Of a stretch of DNA of 64,000 bases, positions 18,262-27,325 are shown piece after piece. The first letter of the stretch is position 1; each line of letters opens with the position of its first letter. The notes under the pieces were generated by a model. It searched no databases and was not told the origin of the DNA. It saw only the letters and a program-made list of their open reading frames with translations. The stretch is from Trebonia sp963811335 (GTDB lineage: Bacteria > Actinomycetota > Actinomycetes > Streptosporangiales > Streptosporangiaceae), in NCBI GenBank assembly GCA_963811335.1, contig CAWERB010000003.1:87973-151972 (forward strand), read 5' to 3'. The position numbers and the translations under genes are program-made.

Positions 18262-18527
18262 CTAACCGGCGACGCTGACCCCTGCGCTCCTCAGCGCCTC
18301 GAGCAGGGGCTGAAGTTGCTCGAAGGCCGGCTCGTCGACCGGCAGGGAATTGTCTATGCCGCCTGCCTGAGCACGACGTTGCGGTTCCCGTGCTTGTCAG
18401 GGCCGGAGACGGTCACGGACAGCAGGTTCACGTGGAAGCGCCGTACCGAGCCACCGAAGACTTCAAGGACGCGGCCATCGAAGGAGACAATGCGGTTGGG
18501 CCCGGCGCCGACTTCGAGCAGATACAT
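18262..18527 (-). CDS. Small conserved-looking hypothetical protein (one frameshift)
   Basis: From ATG 18527: MYLLEVGAGPNRIVSFDGRV, then LEVFGGSVRRFHVN, SGPDKHGNRNVVLRQ. A TAG follows in that frame. One base earlier or later the reading continues as GIDNSLPVDEPAFEQLQPLL and ends GVSVAG at 18262. About 88 residues with a beta-rich start and helical end, like short actinobacterial PH-like or DUF proteins. It precedes the hydrolase gene by 21 bp and is probably co-transcribed. Not recognised further. Confidence 0.6.
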
Positions 18528-18656
18528 GACGGGAAGCTACCAGGACAAGAAGCCCCCCGCACGGATGCGGGGCCTTAACCCCCGGTTCCCAATCCACCGT
18601 GCGCCGAATTACGTAAATTTAGCGCGGACATGCCAGCAGCGGCCGGGAGCCAGTCG

Positions 18657-19351
18657 ATGGTCAAGCGTTATCTGAAAGCACAACTGTGGGTCTTGCTGTG
18701 CGGCGGCCTGATCGGGCCGGTTTACCTGATCGTGTACTACAAGTTCACGTCGCCGGATGACCGGTCCCTTGTCGGGTGGGTGTACTGGGCCGGGTGGGCG
18801 GTCACGGTGGCCGACGTGCTGATCGCGCTGCTCCTGACCAGCCAACGGACGAGGTCGGCCGCCAAGGCGGCCGCCATGGAACTGGACGGGGTGCTGGCCC
18901 TCGCGCAGATCACGGGCATGGCCGAGACCGGCATGTCAATTAACGAGGTGGACTGGGAGCGCAGCGCTCTGGTGAACGGGCTGGCGGCGGCGCGGTTCAC
19001 CGTGACCGAGGACAACAAGACCTACGACCTGACCGGGCAGGCCGGACCGCTCCTGGAGATCCTCCAGCTACTGCGGGACAACAACGTCCCGCTGAACGGC
19101 CCGCTGGACTTGCGTTCCGCCGACCCGGCCTGCGCCAGCAGGTCAACGACGTGGTGCGCCGGGCGGCGGCGGCCCAGCCTTCCCCGGCATTCGCCGCCGG
19201 GCCGGGGGCGGTCGCCGACACGCCAGGGTTCGCGCCGCCACGGCCCTCCGCCGCCCAGCGACTGCAGGAACTGGCCGGGCTGCATGCGAACGAGGCAATC
19301 ACCGACGCCGAGTACGAGGAGAAGCGGCGGCAGATCATCTCGGAGACCTGA
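18657..19351 (+). CDS. Membrane protein with C-terminal SHOCT domain (one frameshift)
   Basis: ATG 18657 with GGGAG upstream. Two membrane helices near residues 7-27 (LWVLLCGGLIGPVYLIVYY) and 40-60 (GWVYWAGWAVTVADVLIALL) are followed by a cytoplasmic region. After a shift near 19130 a Pro/Ala linker leads into a SHOCT motif (AQRLQELAGLHANEAITDAE, YEEKRRQII). SHOCT domains are short helical-hairpin tails found on many actinobacterial membrane proteins. The role is unknown; proteins like this may assemble or tether partners. Confidence 0.8.
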
Positions 19352-19627
19352 GGCGCCGGAGCCTCTTGCCGGAAATCACCGATGGGCGTTATCGCTGAAA
19401 GCAGATAGGCCGGGGGATCTGAGTCGCCTTCCGCTGCTTGACAGCGCGCTGCACACTCAACTCCAGCCTCACCGCCGAGTGGCCGAGCATCCTGCGCGCG
19501 ACGGGCCCGTGAGCACGGTCCCCGCTACCCGTTTTTCCGGACGTCTGGAGTGACGTTCGCCCCTTGCCGCAAGGCGCGAGCCGGTGCGCGAATGGTACGA
19601 GAGGCGGATTGCTGGAGGCGGATTGCT

Positions 19628-20755
19628 ATGGCCACTACCGACCGTCAGCGGAGTCACAGTGCCCTGGACGCCGCGCTGGACGTCTTTCGCATGCGGCAGT
19701 ACTTCAATGTCATCGTCGGGGCCCGGGACGTAGCCAGGGCCATGCGGAGCGATGCCAGGTTCCTTGATACGGTCCGGCGCGGGCTCCTGCCGCTGCCGCT
19801 GGACCGCTGGCCGGCGCCGGAACAGGTCTTCGGGCCGTTGCCCGGCCCGGCTCCCGCGCCGCTGGAGGGCCGTGTCGGGGTGGTGGCCACCGGGGGCAGC
19901 GGTGCCCTCGCCTCGCTGGTGGGCGTGGCCAAGGCGCTTGAGGACAGCGGCACCGAGGTGTCGGTGTACTCGGTGTGCTCGGGATCGGCGCTGTTCGGGT
20001 TCCCGCTCGGTGCCGGGATGCCGCCCGAGGAGGTCGCCGAGCTCACCGCCTCGCTGCGGCCCGGCGACTACATCGACGTCGGATGGCGCGAGATCGCCTC
20101 GCTGGTTCCGACGCTGGCGCGCGGCTGGTGCGGCGTCCTGCGCGGCGACAAGCTCGAGGCGTTCTACCGCGGCCACCTCGGCGACCTGACCCTCGCGCAG
20201 CTACGCACGCCGACGTACGCGCCGGTGTGGAACGTCGAGCGCAACCGCCTGGACTTCATCGGGCCGCGCACCCACCCGGACATGCCGGTGGCGCGCGCGG
20301 TCCGCATGGCCGTCTCGCTCCCGCTGTTCGTCCAGCCGGTCGTGCTCGGTGAAGAGTCCTGGTGCGATGGCGGGATCGTGGACATCTTCCCGGTGCGGCC
20401 CGTGCTCGACATCGAGCCCGCCGTTGACGCCGCCGTCGCGGTCAACGGGTTCTACCCGCACGCGTTCGGCGGCGAGGACGTCGCCGGCTGGGACACCCGG
20501 CCGCTCAGCATCGTCGCGGCGGCCTCGCAGGTGCGCACCTGCCAGCAGGCGCAGTTGGCCCGTGAGCACCTCGCACGGCTGCGCCGTGAGGCCCGGACTG
20601 TCCTGGTCGAGCCGGTGCCGTACTGGAAGGTCGCCGGGGCCGGCTTCTACGAGCAGTTCCTCGATACCCGGGAGTGGCCGCAGTTCATGCGGGCCGGCCG
20701 GGAGACCACGCTCGCCGCCCTGCGCAAGCACGCCCGCCGCCATGCAGGCCGCTAG
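19628..20755 (+). CDS. Patatin-like phospholipase family protein
   Basis: 375 residues from ATG 19628. Seen: the oxyanion-hole loop GVVATGGSGALASLVG, the nucleophile elbow YSVCSGSALFGF (Ser after V-C), and the dyad Asp in CDGGIVDIFPVRP. This patatin Ser-Asp dyad argues for a lipid acyl hydrolase. A regulatory oddity is that the 13-base word GAGGCGGATTGCT, including the Shine-Dalgarno sequence, occurs twice in tandem (19601-19613 and 19615-19627) directly before the start. The gene stands alone between SHOCT and HAF genes. Confidence 0.88.
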   Translation: MATTDRQRSHSALDAALDVFRMRQYFNVIVGARDVARAMRSDARFLDTVRRGLLPLPLDRWPAPEQVFGPLPGPAPAPLEGRVGVVATGGSGALASLVGVAKALEDSGTEVSVYSVCSGSALFGFPLGAGMPPEEVAELTASLRPGDYIDVGWREIASLVPTLARGWCGVLRGDKLEAFYRGHLGDLTLAQLRTPTYAPVWNVERNRLDFIGPRTHPDMPVARAVRMAVSLPLFVQPVVLGEESWCDGGIVDIFPVRPVLDIEPAVDAAVAVNGFYPHAFGGEDVAGWDTRPLSIVAAASQVRTCQQAQLAREHLARLRREARTVLVEPVPYWKVAGAGFYEQFLDTREWPQFMRAGRETTLAALRKHARRHAGR

Positions 20756-20922
20756 CGGCAAGGCCTGGTCAGCCCTTCGCGCTGCGATTTGACGAAGAAC
20801 GCCTTGTCCCGTGCGGTGATCATGACCGGCAGGCCGGGGAAGTCGGGCCGGGTCCCTCGCCCAAATCACCAATGGGTGATATCACCAAACACTAATAGCC
20901 ACTCGTCCCGGAATGGCAAATG

Positions 20923-20953
20923 CGGCCCGGGGCGGGGGCCTCGCCCCGGGCCG
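20923..20953 (-). terminator. Strong GC hairpin after the HAF-repeat gene
   Basis: CGGCCCGGGGCG (20923-20934) pairs perfectly with CGCCCCGGGCCG (20942-20953) across a 7-base loop. It begins 17 bases past the stop of the minus-strand HAF gene. There is no long U tract, as is common in actinobacterial terminators. Confidence 0.7.
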
Positions 20954-20969
20954 CGTCCGTGCCCGCCGT

Positions 20970-22070
20970 TTAGCTGACCGGAGTCAGCTCGTAGCCGACG
21001 GTGCCGCCATTGGCGGTGGTGGCGATGCCGACGATGACCCCGTGGTCGTTGATGCTCGCCGCCGTGTTCAGCGTGACGCCGGAGCCGGCCGGGATGAGCG
21101 TGTTCAGGTCGGTCGCGGTTCCGTTCTGGCTGATGAAGGCGTCCTGGCCGCCATCGCCGACGGCGCCGTCACCGACGATCACGCCGCTGGCGTTGATCGA
21201 CGTCGCCTCCGCGTCGCCCCCGGCGCCGAAGTGCAGGTCGGTTGCCTTGCCGTTGGCCCACAGCACCGCGTGCGCGTTGCCGTCGCTGTTGAGCACCGCG
21301 GAGCCGACGACCTGGTCGGCGGCGTTGACCGCCAGCGCTCCCGACGTGACGGTGGACCCCAGGGCCGGGAGCTTCTTGATCGCGCCGTTGACCCACTCCA
21401 CGGCCATCGCGGCCGCGGTGGTGGTGTCGGCGTTGCCGACGATCGTGGTGCCGGCCGGGTCGACGGCGATCGCGTTGGCGTCGGAGCCTCGCGGCAGCAG
21501 CGGCAGCACCTTGACCGTGGAGCCCTGGATCGTGAAGGACTTGGTCAGGTCGCCGTTGGTGCCAGGGGTCTCGCCGAAGCCGACGATCAGGCCGCTGTCG
21601 TTGACCGCGGTGGCCCGGGTGTTGAAGAAGCTCTTGGCCAGCGTGGGCAGCTGCGACAAGTCGGTCGGGGTGGCGCTGCCCGCTGGCCACTTCAGCGCGG
21701 TGAACAGGCCGCTGTCGAACTGACCGACCACCAGGTCGCCGTTGTTGAGGCCCTCGGCGGTGGCGAAGCCGTTGCCGGCCTGGCCGGCCGGGGCGTTGAG
21801 GAACAGCGGCGTGCCGCCGGCCTTCAGGATGAAGGGCTGGGTGAAGCTGCTGTCCGGCTGGGGTGCGTCGCCGATGATGTCGCCGTTGTTGTTAATCGCG
21901 GAGTACGTCGCGTTCGGCATCGCGGAAAGCGTGAGCTTGTACTGCGTGGTGGCCGCGCGGGCCGGGCCGGCGAGGGCCGTGGCCGCCAGCAGGGTCCCGG
22001 TGACGGCCAGGGCCGCGACCAGAGGCCGGTGCACCCGCGGAGACGATGTGCGACGAAAGGGGAAGGACAT
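20970..22070 (-). CDS. Secreted HAF-repeat protein
   Basis: 366 residues, intact. The signal peptide has a basic start, a hydrophobic core (LVAALAVTGTLLAATALAG) and an ARA-A cleavage site near residue 39. The mature part is a string of HAF-type repeats, recognisable as NNGDIIGD, NNGDLVVGQ, NDSGLIVGF, NAADQVVGSA, NASGVIVGD and NDHGVIVGIA spaced about 45-50 residues apart. Such repeats probably fold as a beta-propeller, and the molecular role is unknown. The upstream region carries the TACTA-N7-TAGTA palindrome also found before blaI, so BlaI control is likely. Confidence 0.88.
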   Translation of the reverse strand: MSFPFRRTSSPRVHRPLVAALAVTGTLLAATALAGPARAATTQYKLTLSAMPNATYSAINNNGDIIGDAPQPDSSFTQPFILKAGGTPLFLNAPAGQAGNGFATAEGLNNGDLVVGQFDSGLFTALKWPAGSATPTDLSQLPTLAKSFFNTRATAVNDSGLIVGFGETPGTNGDLTKSFTIQGSTVKVLPLLPRGSDANAIAVDPAGTTIVGNADTTTAAAMAVEWVNGAIKKLPALGSTVTSGALAVNAADQVVGSAVLNSDGNAHAVLWANGKATDLHFGAGGDAEATSINASGVIVGDGAVGDGGQDAFISQNGTATDLNTLIPAGSGVTLNTAASINDHGVIVGIATTANGGTVGYELTPVS

Positions 22071-22106
22071 GTGTGCTCCAATCTGAGCGGCGCCTATCTA
22101 CTATCT

Positions 22107-22123
22107 TACTACGTAGCTTAGTA
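22107..22123. promoter_or_regulatory. Putative BlaI operator upstream of the HAF-repeat gene
   Basis: TACTA (22107-22111), seven bases, TAGTA (22119-22123), embedded in a wider dyad TATCTACTA (22095-22103) / TAGTAGATA (22119-22127). It sits 37 bases upstream of the HAF start codon, where RNA polymerase would bind. The same TACTA-N7-TAGTA layout occurs upstream of blaI. Confidence 0.7.
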
Positions 22124-22210
22124 GATAAATGGATTGGAGAATCCGCGGTCATTTTCCCCGAACGCCTGGGCAGTCCGGGTGGTTCGGGCAGTTCGGGCAG
22201 TTCGGGTGGC

Positions 22211-23155
22211 TCAGGCGCCCGGGACCGGCCCGAGCGCGAGCGCGAGCAGCGCGGGGGTCAGCGCCAGCAGTACCGGGCTGACCGCCAGCGCGAGCACTGC
22301 CGCGCGCAGCAGCAGCAGGCGCCGGGGGGCCAGCGGCGGCGCCGGGCGCACCAGCCGGGTGACCCGCTGCACCACGTCGGTGGCGGCCGCGGCCATGGCC
22401 GGCGCGGTGCTGCCGCCGGTGGCCAAGATGACCAGGGCGGTGGCGAGCGGGCCGGAGTCGCCGGCCCGCGCGGCATCGTCGGCATGCAGCTCCGCCAGCC
22501 GGGCCACCTGGGTGTCCGCCTCGCGCATGAGCGGGATGAACGGGAATACCATGCGGCCCGTTCGCGCCATGGTCATCAGCAGGTGGTGGTGGCTGGCCAG
22601 GTGCGCCCGCTCGTGGGCCAAGACGGCGGCGAGTTGCGCGCCGTCAAGCAGCCGCAAGGTGCCCGTCGTCAGCACGACCGTCGGCTGCGGCCCGGGCAGG
22701 CAATAGGCCGCCGGGCGCGGGTCCTCAAGGACGGTGGCCTCCAGCGCAGCCACCTGCTGCCCGACCAGCCGGGCGGTCTGCGCGTGGCGCAGCGCCGCGC
22801 GCCGCCCGGCGCGCAGCCGCGCCGCGCCGGTGGCCACGGTGCACAGCAAGACCAGCCCGGCCAGCCCGAGGCCGCCGGCGGCCAGCGCGGTCCCGCCGGG
22901 CGTGGCGTAGGTATCGCGAAGCCGCCGCACGCAGGCACCGACCAGGTAGCTGAGCCCGCCGCCGAGCGCGGTCGCGTGCACGGCCAGGGCCAGCCCGGCC
23001 AGCGCGGTCGCCGCGATGACCGACCAGGCGGCGGTCAGGTAGCCGGCGATCGCCAGCATCGGAGCGCGGTCCGGCCACGTGGCCCGGCGGGCAGCCAGGG
23101 GGCCGAGCACGCCGACGCACGCAGCCTAGGCCAGCAGCAAGGCGGCAGTGATCAC
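22211..23155 (-). CDS. M56-family (BlaR1-like) membrane metallopeptidase with in-frame TAG at codon 10
   Basis: Four hydrophobic helices, then the zinc-protease motif LAAVLAHERAHLASHHH (HExxH form HERAH) and a second helical region with LAELHADDAARAG. Such proteins sense antibiotic or wall stress and inactivate BlaI repressors. GTG 23155 overlaps the blaI stop by 4 bp (GTGA), the usual arrangement, and opens VITAALLLA followed by a TAG (23128-23126), then AACVGVLGPLAARRATWPDR. Tyr is usual at this point in relatives, so a C-to-G change or error is likely. Without read-through, translation would need a later start. Confidence 0.85.
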
Positions 23156-23532
23156 TGTGCCTCGTCAGCCGCGGCCCGGGAGCGGGCATCGTCGAGCGCC
23201 TGCTGCAGCAGCGCGGCGTCATGCGGGCCGAGCTGGAGCACGAAGTGGGCGAGCGCCGTGCGCCGGTCGGGGCTGGTGTCCAGGGCCTCCTGCATCAGCG
23301 TGGCGGTGTACCCAGACCACGACCTGGTGGGCGTGTACCGCCACGCGCGGCCATCCCGCTCCCGCTGCAGCCAGCCCTTGCGGTACAGGTTCTCCATGAC
23401 GGTCATGACGGTGGTGTAGGCGGGCGGCCGGTCAGGCCGCAGGCCGTCAACCACCTCGCGGACCGAGGCCGGCCTGCCGAACTCCCAGAGCCGGCCCATG
23501 ATCGCCGCTTCCAGCTCGCCAAATTGGTGCAT
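23152..23532 (-). CDS. BlaI/MecI/CopY-family transcriptional repressor
   Basis: A complete 126-residue protein. Winged-helix: FGELEAAIMGRLWEFGRPAS, VREVVDGLRPDRPPAYTTVM, TVMENLYRKGWLQRERDGRA, YTPTRS; the helical C-terminus dimerises and carries the protease-sensitive region. It forms an operon with the M56 peptidase by a GTGA overlap. A TACTA-N7-TAGTA palindrome 45 bases upstream is the likely autoregulatory operator, and another lies before the HAF-repeat gene. In family members, signal-dependent cleavage by the M56 partner lifts repression. Confidence 0.93.
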   Translation of the reverse strand: MHQFGELEAAIMGRLWEFGRPASVREVVDGLRPDRPPAYTTVMTVMENLYRKGWLQRERDGRAWRYTPTRSWSGYTATLMQEALDTSPDRRTALAHFVLQLGPHDAALLQQALDDARSRAAADEAQ

Positions 23533-23577
23533 CCGTGAACTCCAGCGCCGGTCTCGGCCCGTCCCGCCCTCGGTATC

Positions 23578-23594
23578 TACTAGTACGGATAGTA
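23578..23594. promoter_or_regulatory. Putative BlaI autoregulatory operator
   Basis: TACTA (23578-23582), seven bases, TAGTA (23590-23594), within an AT-rich patch that stands out from the GC-rich surroundings. It lies 46 bases upstream of the blaI start. The half sites and spacing are identical to those at 22107-22123. Confidence 0.7.
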
Positions 23595-23679
23595 TATGCG
23601 CCCGTCAGGGCCCGTCGCGTCGCATCGTGGTCTGGCTCGCGGCCGGCCCTAACGCTGGCACCACTGCCGGGCGGGCCCG

Positions 23680-24459
23680 TTACGGCTTGATGGCGCGGGT
23701 GGCGATGTAGGCGGGCATGTACCGGGCGGTGGCGTCGGCCTGGTGCGGCGCTTCAACCAGGTGGGTCAGCACGAAGCCCGCGGCGAGCTGGCCGCCGATC
23801 TGCTCGGTGAGCGAGTGGCTGTACTCGATCGGCCCGTCCCCGTAGGAGCGCTGCCGCTCATCGTCTGGGAGGTCGAGGGTGGTGAACGGTAGCGGGTGGC
23901 GCACGACCAGTTCGGACCGCTCATCCAGCGCCGTCCAGTCGAAGACGAAGACGTCCGGGTTCATGAACCCGGCCATCAGGATCCCGCCCGGGCGCAGTAC
24001 GCGAAACGATTCCCGCCAGACCGGGGCCAGGTCGGGGCAGAACATGTTGGACACCGGGTGGAACACGACGTCAAAGCTGGCGTCGGGGAACGCGCTCAGG
24101 TCGCGCATGTCGCCGAGTACCGTGCGGACGGCCAGTTCCTCCCGGGCGGCCACCTCCTGGTCGCGGCTCAGCTGCCGCGGCGAGTTGTCGAGCACGGTAA
24201 CGGCCGCGCCCGCCGCCGACAGCACCGGCCCCTGCTGCCCCCCGCCGGAGGCCAGGCACAAGACCGCCGCGCCGGCCAGGTCAGCCGGGAACCACGCCCG
24301 CGGCACCGGCTGGTACCCGATCAGGACAACCGACCAGTCGCCGGCCCTGGCCCGGGCGATAACCTCGGGCCCGACCGGCTGAGTCCACTCGTTACCGCTT
24401 TCCACCTCGCGGTCCCATGCGGCGCGGTTATGCGCCACGGGATCAAAGTTGCCCGCCAC
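23680..24459 (-). CDS. SAM-dependent methyltransferase
   Basis: 260 residues from a GTG at 24459; the frame is open further upstream but without domain features. It has motif I as AVLCLASGGGQQGPVLSAAG, the acidic end of beta-2 in VTVLDNSPRQLSRD, VLGDMRDLSAFPDASFDVVF, and the post-motif VLRPGGILMAGF. The N-terminus (NFDPVAHNRAAWDREVESGN) matches the many actinobacterial class I methyltransferases annotated as Methyltransf_11. Substrate unknown. No operon partners. Confidence 0.88.
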   Translation of the reverse strand: MAGNFDPVAHNRAAWDREVESGNEWTQPVGPEVIARARAGDWSVVLIGYQPVPRAWFPADLAGAAVLCLASGGGQQGPVLSAAGAAVTVLDNSPRQLSRDQEVAAREELAVRTVLGDMRDLSAFPDASFDVVFHPVSNMFCPDLAPVWRESFRVLRPGGILMAGFMNPDVFVFDWTALDERSELVVRHPLPFTTLDLPDDERQRSYGDGPIEYSHSLTEQIGGQLAAGFVLTHLVEAPHQADATARYMPAYIATRAIKP

Positions 24460-24688
24460 ACAGCCCAGCCTAGGCGCCACCGCGCTCAGCCCGGCGGAGC
24501 ACCGGGCTGAGCGCGGGGTCGGGCATGAATTCCCGGACCTCTTGGGTGACTGATAGACGAACGACTCGCTCCGGAACCACCGCTCGGCCGGAAATATCTC
24601 ACGGGACGTATGACCCGTTGCGGGTGAGGTGCGCAGCCGCGAGCCGCGGCATGCTCTTACGTGATCCGTATCCGCATAGGAGAGTGCC

Positions 24689-25137
24689 GTGACCACCAAG
24701 GCCGCGTTTTCACCCAGCGAATGGCAGCTGGTGCTCGAAGGTCCGCCGACCGCGGGCCTGCTCGTCATCACAGCGTCGCACGGAGGGATGTTCCGGGAGA
24801 CGATCGCGATGTCGAAGGCCTATGCCGAGGCCCGGACCCAGCACGGCGAGAGCGAGCTACTCGACGAGATCGTGGCCGAGAAGCCGCGCATGGAGCGCGG
24901 CGGGAAGGTGCACAATCCCGAGGAGCTCAGGGACCAGGCGATCGACTGCCTGACCGATGTGACGACGCTGCTGGAGCACAAGGCGACCGCCGGTGAGCGC
25001 GATGACTACCGGCCTTCGTGCTCACCGTGGCCAACAGGGTCGCCGCGGCTCATCGCGAGGGCGGGAAGCAGGTAAGCCCGGCGGAGGAACAAGCGATCCA
25101 GGACATCACGACGGCCCTGGGCATGGATGGTTCCTGA
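24689..25137 (+). CDS. Conserved-type hypothetical protein (one frameshift)
   Basis: GTG 24689 opens MTTKAAFSPSEWQLVLEGPP, then TAGLLVITASHGGMFRETIA and a helical region with RMERGGKVHNPEELRDQA. A shift near 25010 restores AFVLTVANRVAAAHREGGKQ and the end DITTALGMDGS. About 149 residues, soluble, Ala/Glu-rich. The layout resembles short actinobacterial proteins of unknown function whose N-terminus reads FSPSEWxLVLEGP. No partner genes. Function not known. Confidence 0.65.
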
Positions 25138-25238
25138 ACCGCTCTCACGAAGCCGTGGCCGTGACGCTCACCACGTGCTCACTCTCTCACCATCCGGGTA
25201 CGCGCCTGGACTAGTAGAAGCAGCCGCGTGCCTCGTGG

Positions 25239-25805
25239 CTAGGCCTGTTCTTCTTGCGCAGGTTCTTCCGGCGCAGGGACTCGGTCGACGGGCCAGCCTG
25301 AGTGCGCGCGGCGATCGTGGGAAGCGCACGCGCGAAACGAGGCAAGGGACTTGTACGGCTCGGCGCGCAGCACCTTGTCCGTGACGGCGAACGGGAACGC
25401 CGTCATCCCGCCCACCGAGACGGCAAACGACCCGGGAGCCTGCTCGTGGGCGACCCACTGCCCGCCATAGACACGGACCAGCACTTCACCCGTGTAAGCC
25501 CCGATCAGCCTCCACCACAGGTCCAGCCGCTGGTCGCCCAGCGGCCCATCGGCCAGGAGGTCGTCGTACGCCGCGTCGAGCTCAACCAGGCTCGCCAGCG
25601 ACCAGTCCAGGTGACGGTCGAACTGGCGGGCGACGAGCGTAACGCATTCGGTGGCGATGTCCTGCAGGACGATGTCGTGGACCAGTCCAATATTTAACGC
25701 ATGGGCAGGACCGCCGGTCTGGGTGGCCGCGTAATGTTCCGGTGACGAGCTCGTCTCCGTAACCCAATGACGAACGACTACCGAGAGCGAGGCGCCGTGT
25801 GGCAA
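25239..25805 (-). CDS. Hypothetical protein
   Basis: 188 residues, soluble; not recognised. The central part (LDLWWRLIGAYTGEVLVRVY, GGQWVAHEQAPGSFAVSVGG) suggests a compact alpha/beta domain and looks genuine; the last 25 residues are Pro/Glu-rich. The only plausible start, ATG 25805, overlaps the GTG of the divergent DUF421 gene, so one of the two starts must be wrong. The region upstream of both is short, implying a shared promoter region. Confidence 0.55.
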   Translation of the reverse strand: MPHGASLSVVVRHWVTETSSSPEHYAATQTGGPAHALNIGLVHDIVLQDIATECVTLVARQFDRHLDWSLASLVELDAAYDDLLADGPLGDQRLDLWWRLIGAYTGEVLVRVYGGQWVAHEQAPGSFAVSVGGMTAFPFAVTDKVLRAEPYKSLASFRACASHDRRAHSGWPVDRVPAPEEPAQEEQA

Positions 25806-26366
25806 TCAATGCTTGCGGTTCAGATACCCATCCTCGAGAAGGTCCTTCGCACGGTTCTCGTATACACGACTATCGTGCTCTTGTTCCGGCTAGTCGGTAA
25901 ACGGGACTTGGCGGTACTTAACACATTCGACTTCGTCGTCATATTCCTTCTGTCGAACGTAGTTCAGAACGCCATTATCGGCAATGACAACAGCCTCGTG
26001 GGCGGCGTCATCGGCGCGGTGACGCTCGTAGGCGTCAACAACCTCGTCAACCGCTGGCTCGCGAGCAGCGCTCGCGCCGCTCGCGTGCTCGAGGGTACAC
26101 CAACGACCGTGATCGAAGACGGTCAGTTCATTACACGTGCCCTGCGTCGGCTTTCGCTGCGGCCTGAGGAAATAGAACACGCCGTCCGGATGCAAAACGG
26201 AGACGATATTACCGAGATCGGCACCGGGCGCATGGAGCCGTCCGGGCAACTGGTGCTGACACTCAAGCCAGGGGAGCAAAGCGCCAACAAAGACGACATC
26301 GCGCGGCTCAACGCCCGGCTCGACGCCATCGACGCCGCCCTGGCCGTTTTGACGGCTGCCAGGTAA
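25797..26366 (+). CDS. DUF421 (YetF-like) membrane protein
   Basis: About 190 residues with three N-terminal membrane helices (VLRTVLVYTTIVLLFRLV, TFDFVVIFLLSNVVQN, VGGVIGAVTLVGVNNLV). The DUF421/YetF cytoplasmic domain follows: RVLEGTPTTVIEDGQFITRA, LRRLSLRPEEIEHAVRMQN. The signature GKRDLAVLNTFDFVV is present. GTG 25797 has GAGG upstream; ATG 25809 is the alternative. GC is visibly lower than in neighbours. The family is linked to spore or envelope functions in Bacillus; the role here is unknown. Confidence 0.88.
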   Translation: MWQSMLAVQIPILEKVLRTVLVYTTIVLLFRLVGKRDLAVLNTFDFVVIFLLSNVVQNAIIGNDNSLVGGVIGAVTLVGVNNLVNRWLASSARAARVLEGTPTTVIEDGQFITRALRRLSLRPEEIEHAVRMQNGDDITEIGTGRMEPSGQLVLTLKPGEQSANKDDIARLNARLDAIDAALAVLTAAR

Positions 26367-26429
26367 GCGGCGCTACTTCAGTCTTGAGCACCTGCGGGCG
26401 TAGCCGGCGCGGCTGCCGACCGTCTTGAG

Positions 26430-26600
26430 GTGGAACAGATAATTAGGCACTCGGACAGGCGTGGCCGCGGGCGGCCGCAGACGCACGTGGGCCGGCTGCT
26501 CACGAAGCTCCAGGCGCGTGACCGGACCCAGCTCGTGGTCATCGCTTACGAGACCGGCCTGGTCACCCCGGCCGGCCCCCCTCTTGCCGCCATCCATCAT
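26430..26600 (+). pseudogene. Remnant of a LuxR-family regulator C-terminus
   Basis: About 35 residues read THVGRLLTKLQARDRTQLVV then IAYETGLVTP. This is the recognition helix and end of a NarL/LuxR HTH. No receiver domain or start codon precedes it, and upstream sequence is unrelated, so it is a decayed fragment. The rest of the 26367-26807 gap shows only a probable promoter region for the secreted protein. Confidence 0.7.
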
Positions 26601-26807
26601 CCAGGACGAGGCGTGTTCCACCGGTCCCGTCTACATAGGAAGGAAAGGCGCCAAGCGAGCGAAAAAGACTAATCATTTGCTTGTAAGGCAGCCCCTATAT
26701 GTCGGACTTCGCATCTTGAGCATTTAGCTCGGCGAGCCTAGTGTTGTGCCGACCAAGGGACGAGTGTCGTGGGCGCAATGCCGTCCCGCAGAAAATGGGG
26801 GAAATCA

Positions 26808-27320
26808 ATGACCAAGAAGATCAGGCTTCTTGCCGCGGTTGGCGTTGCCGCGGCCCTGTCTCTCTCTATTCCGGCTGCGGCGCGCGCCGACGACGGAAAC
26901 AGGCTGCTCGCCAGGGGCGTCGTGACGGAGACCGTTCCCGGGGGCAACTGGAACATTATCTTCGATATCCACGCGCGCGGTAACGGTCACAGCTCGCACG
27001 TGATGGTGGCGAACCCGTCCGAGACCTTCTCGTTCGACGGGACGCTGTGCGCCGGCACATATACTGACCCGCGCCTCGGCGGAACCACGGTATACGTCGT
27101 GGGCCAGCAGACTTCGTATACCGGACCCGGTGGCGCCGACAACGATCCCTATTACGCATTCAAGGTCCATAAGGGCGGGCCACTCGGCGCCGACTATTCC
27201 TGGGTCGATGTACCCATCACATCGCTCGCCGCCGCGCAAGCCGTCTGCGGGAACCCGGCAACGGACTTGTCGGCAGCGTATTACGCGCTGGCAGCGGCTG
27301 ACGTTCACTGGGGCGTCTAA
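26808..27320 (+). CDS. Small secreted protein
   Basis: 170 residues from ATG 26808 with a GGGGG site. A clear signal peptide (KKIRLLAAVGVAAALSLSIP, cleavage after ARA near residue 26) is followed by a beta-rich mature domain of about 145 residues. It contains two Cys (GTLCAGTY and AQAVCGNP) that could form a disulfide. Exported to the cell surface or medium. Not recognised as a known family. A strong hairpin terminator follows, so it is monocistronic. Confidence 0.8.
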   Translation: MTKKIRLLAAVGVAAALSLSIPAAARADDGNRLLARGVVTETVPGGNWNIIFDIHARGNGHSSHVMVANPSETFSFDGTLCAGTYTDPRLGGTTVYVVGQQTSYTGPGGADNDPYYAFKVHKGGPLGADYSWVDVPITSLAAAQAVCGNPATDLSAAYYALAAADVHWGV

Positions 27321-27325
27321 ATCTC

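Noticed and set aside
20913..22121. 402-codon plus-strand frame opposite the HAF-repeat gene
   Set aside because: Arg/Gly-rich antisense shadow; the minus-strand protein has a signal peptide and clear repeats.
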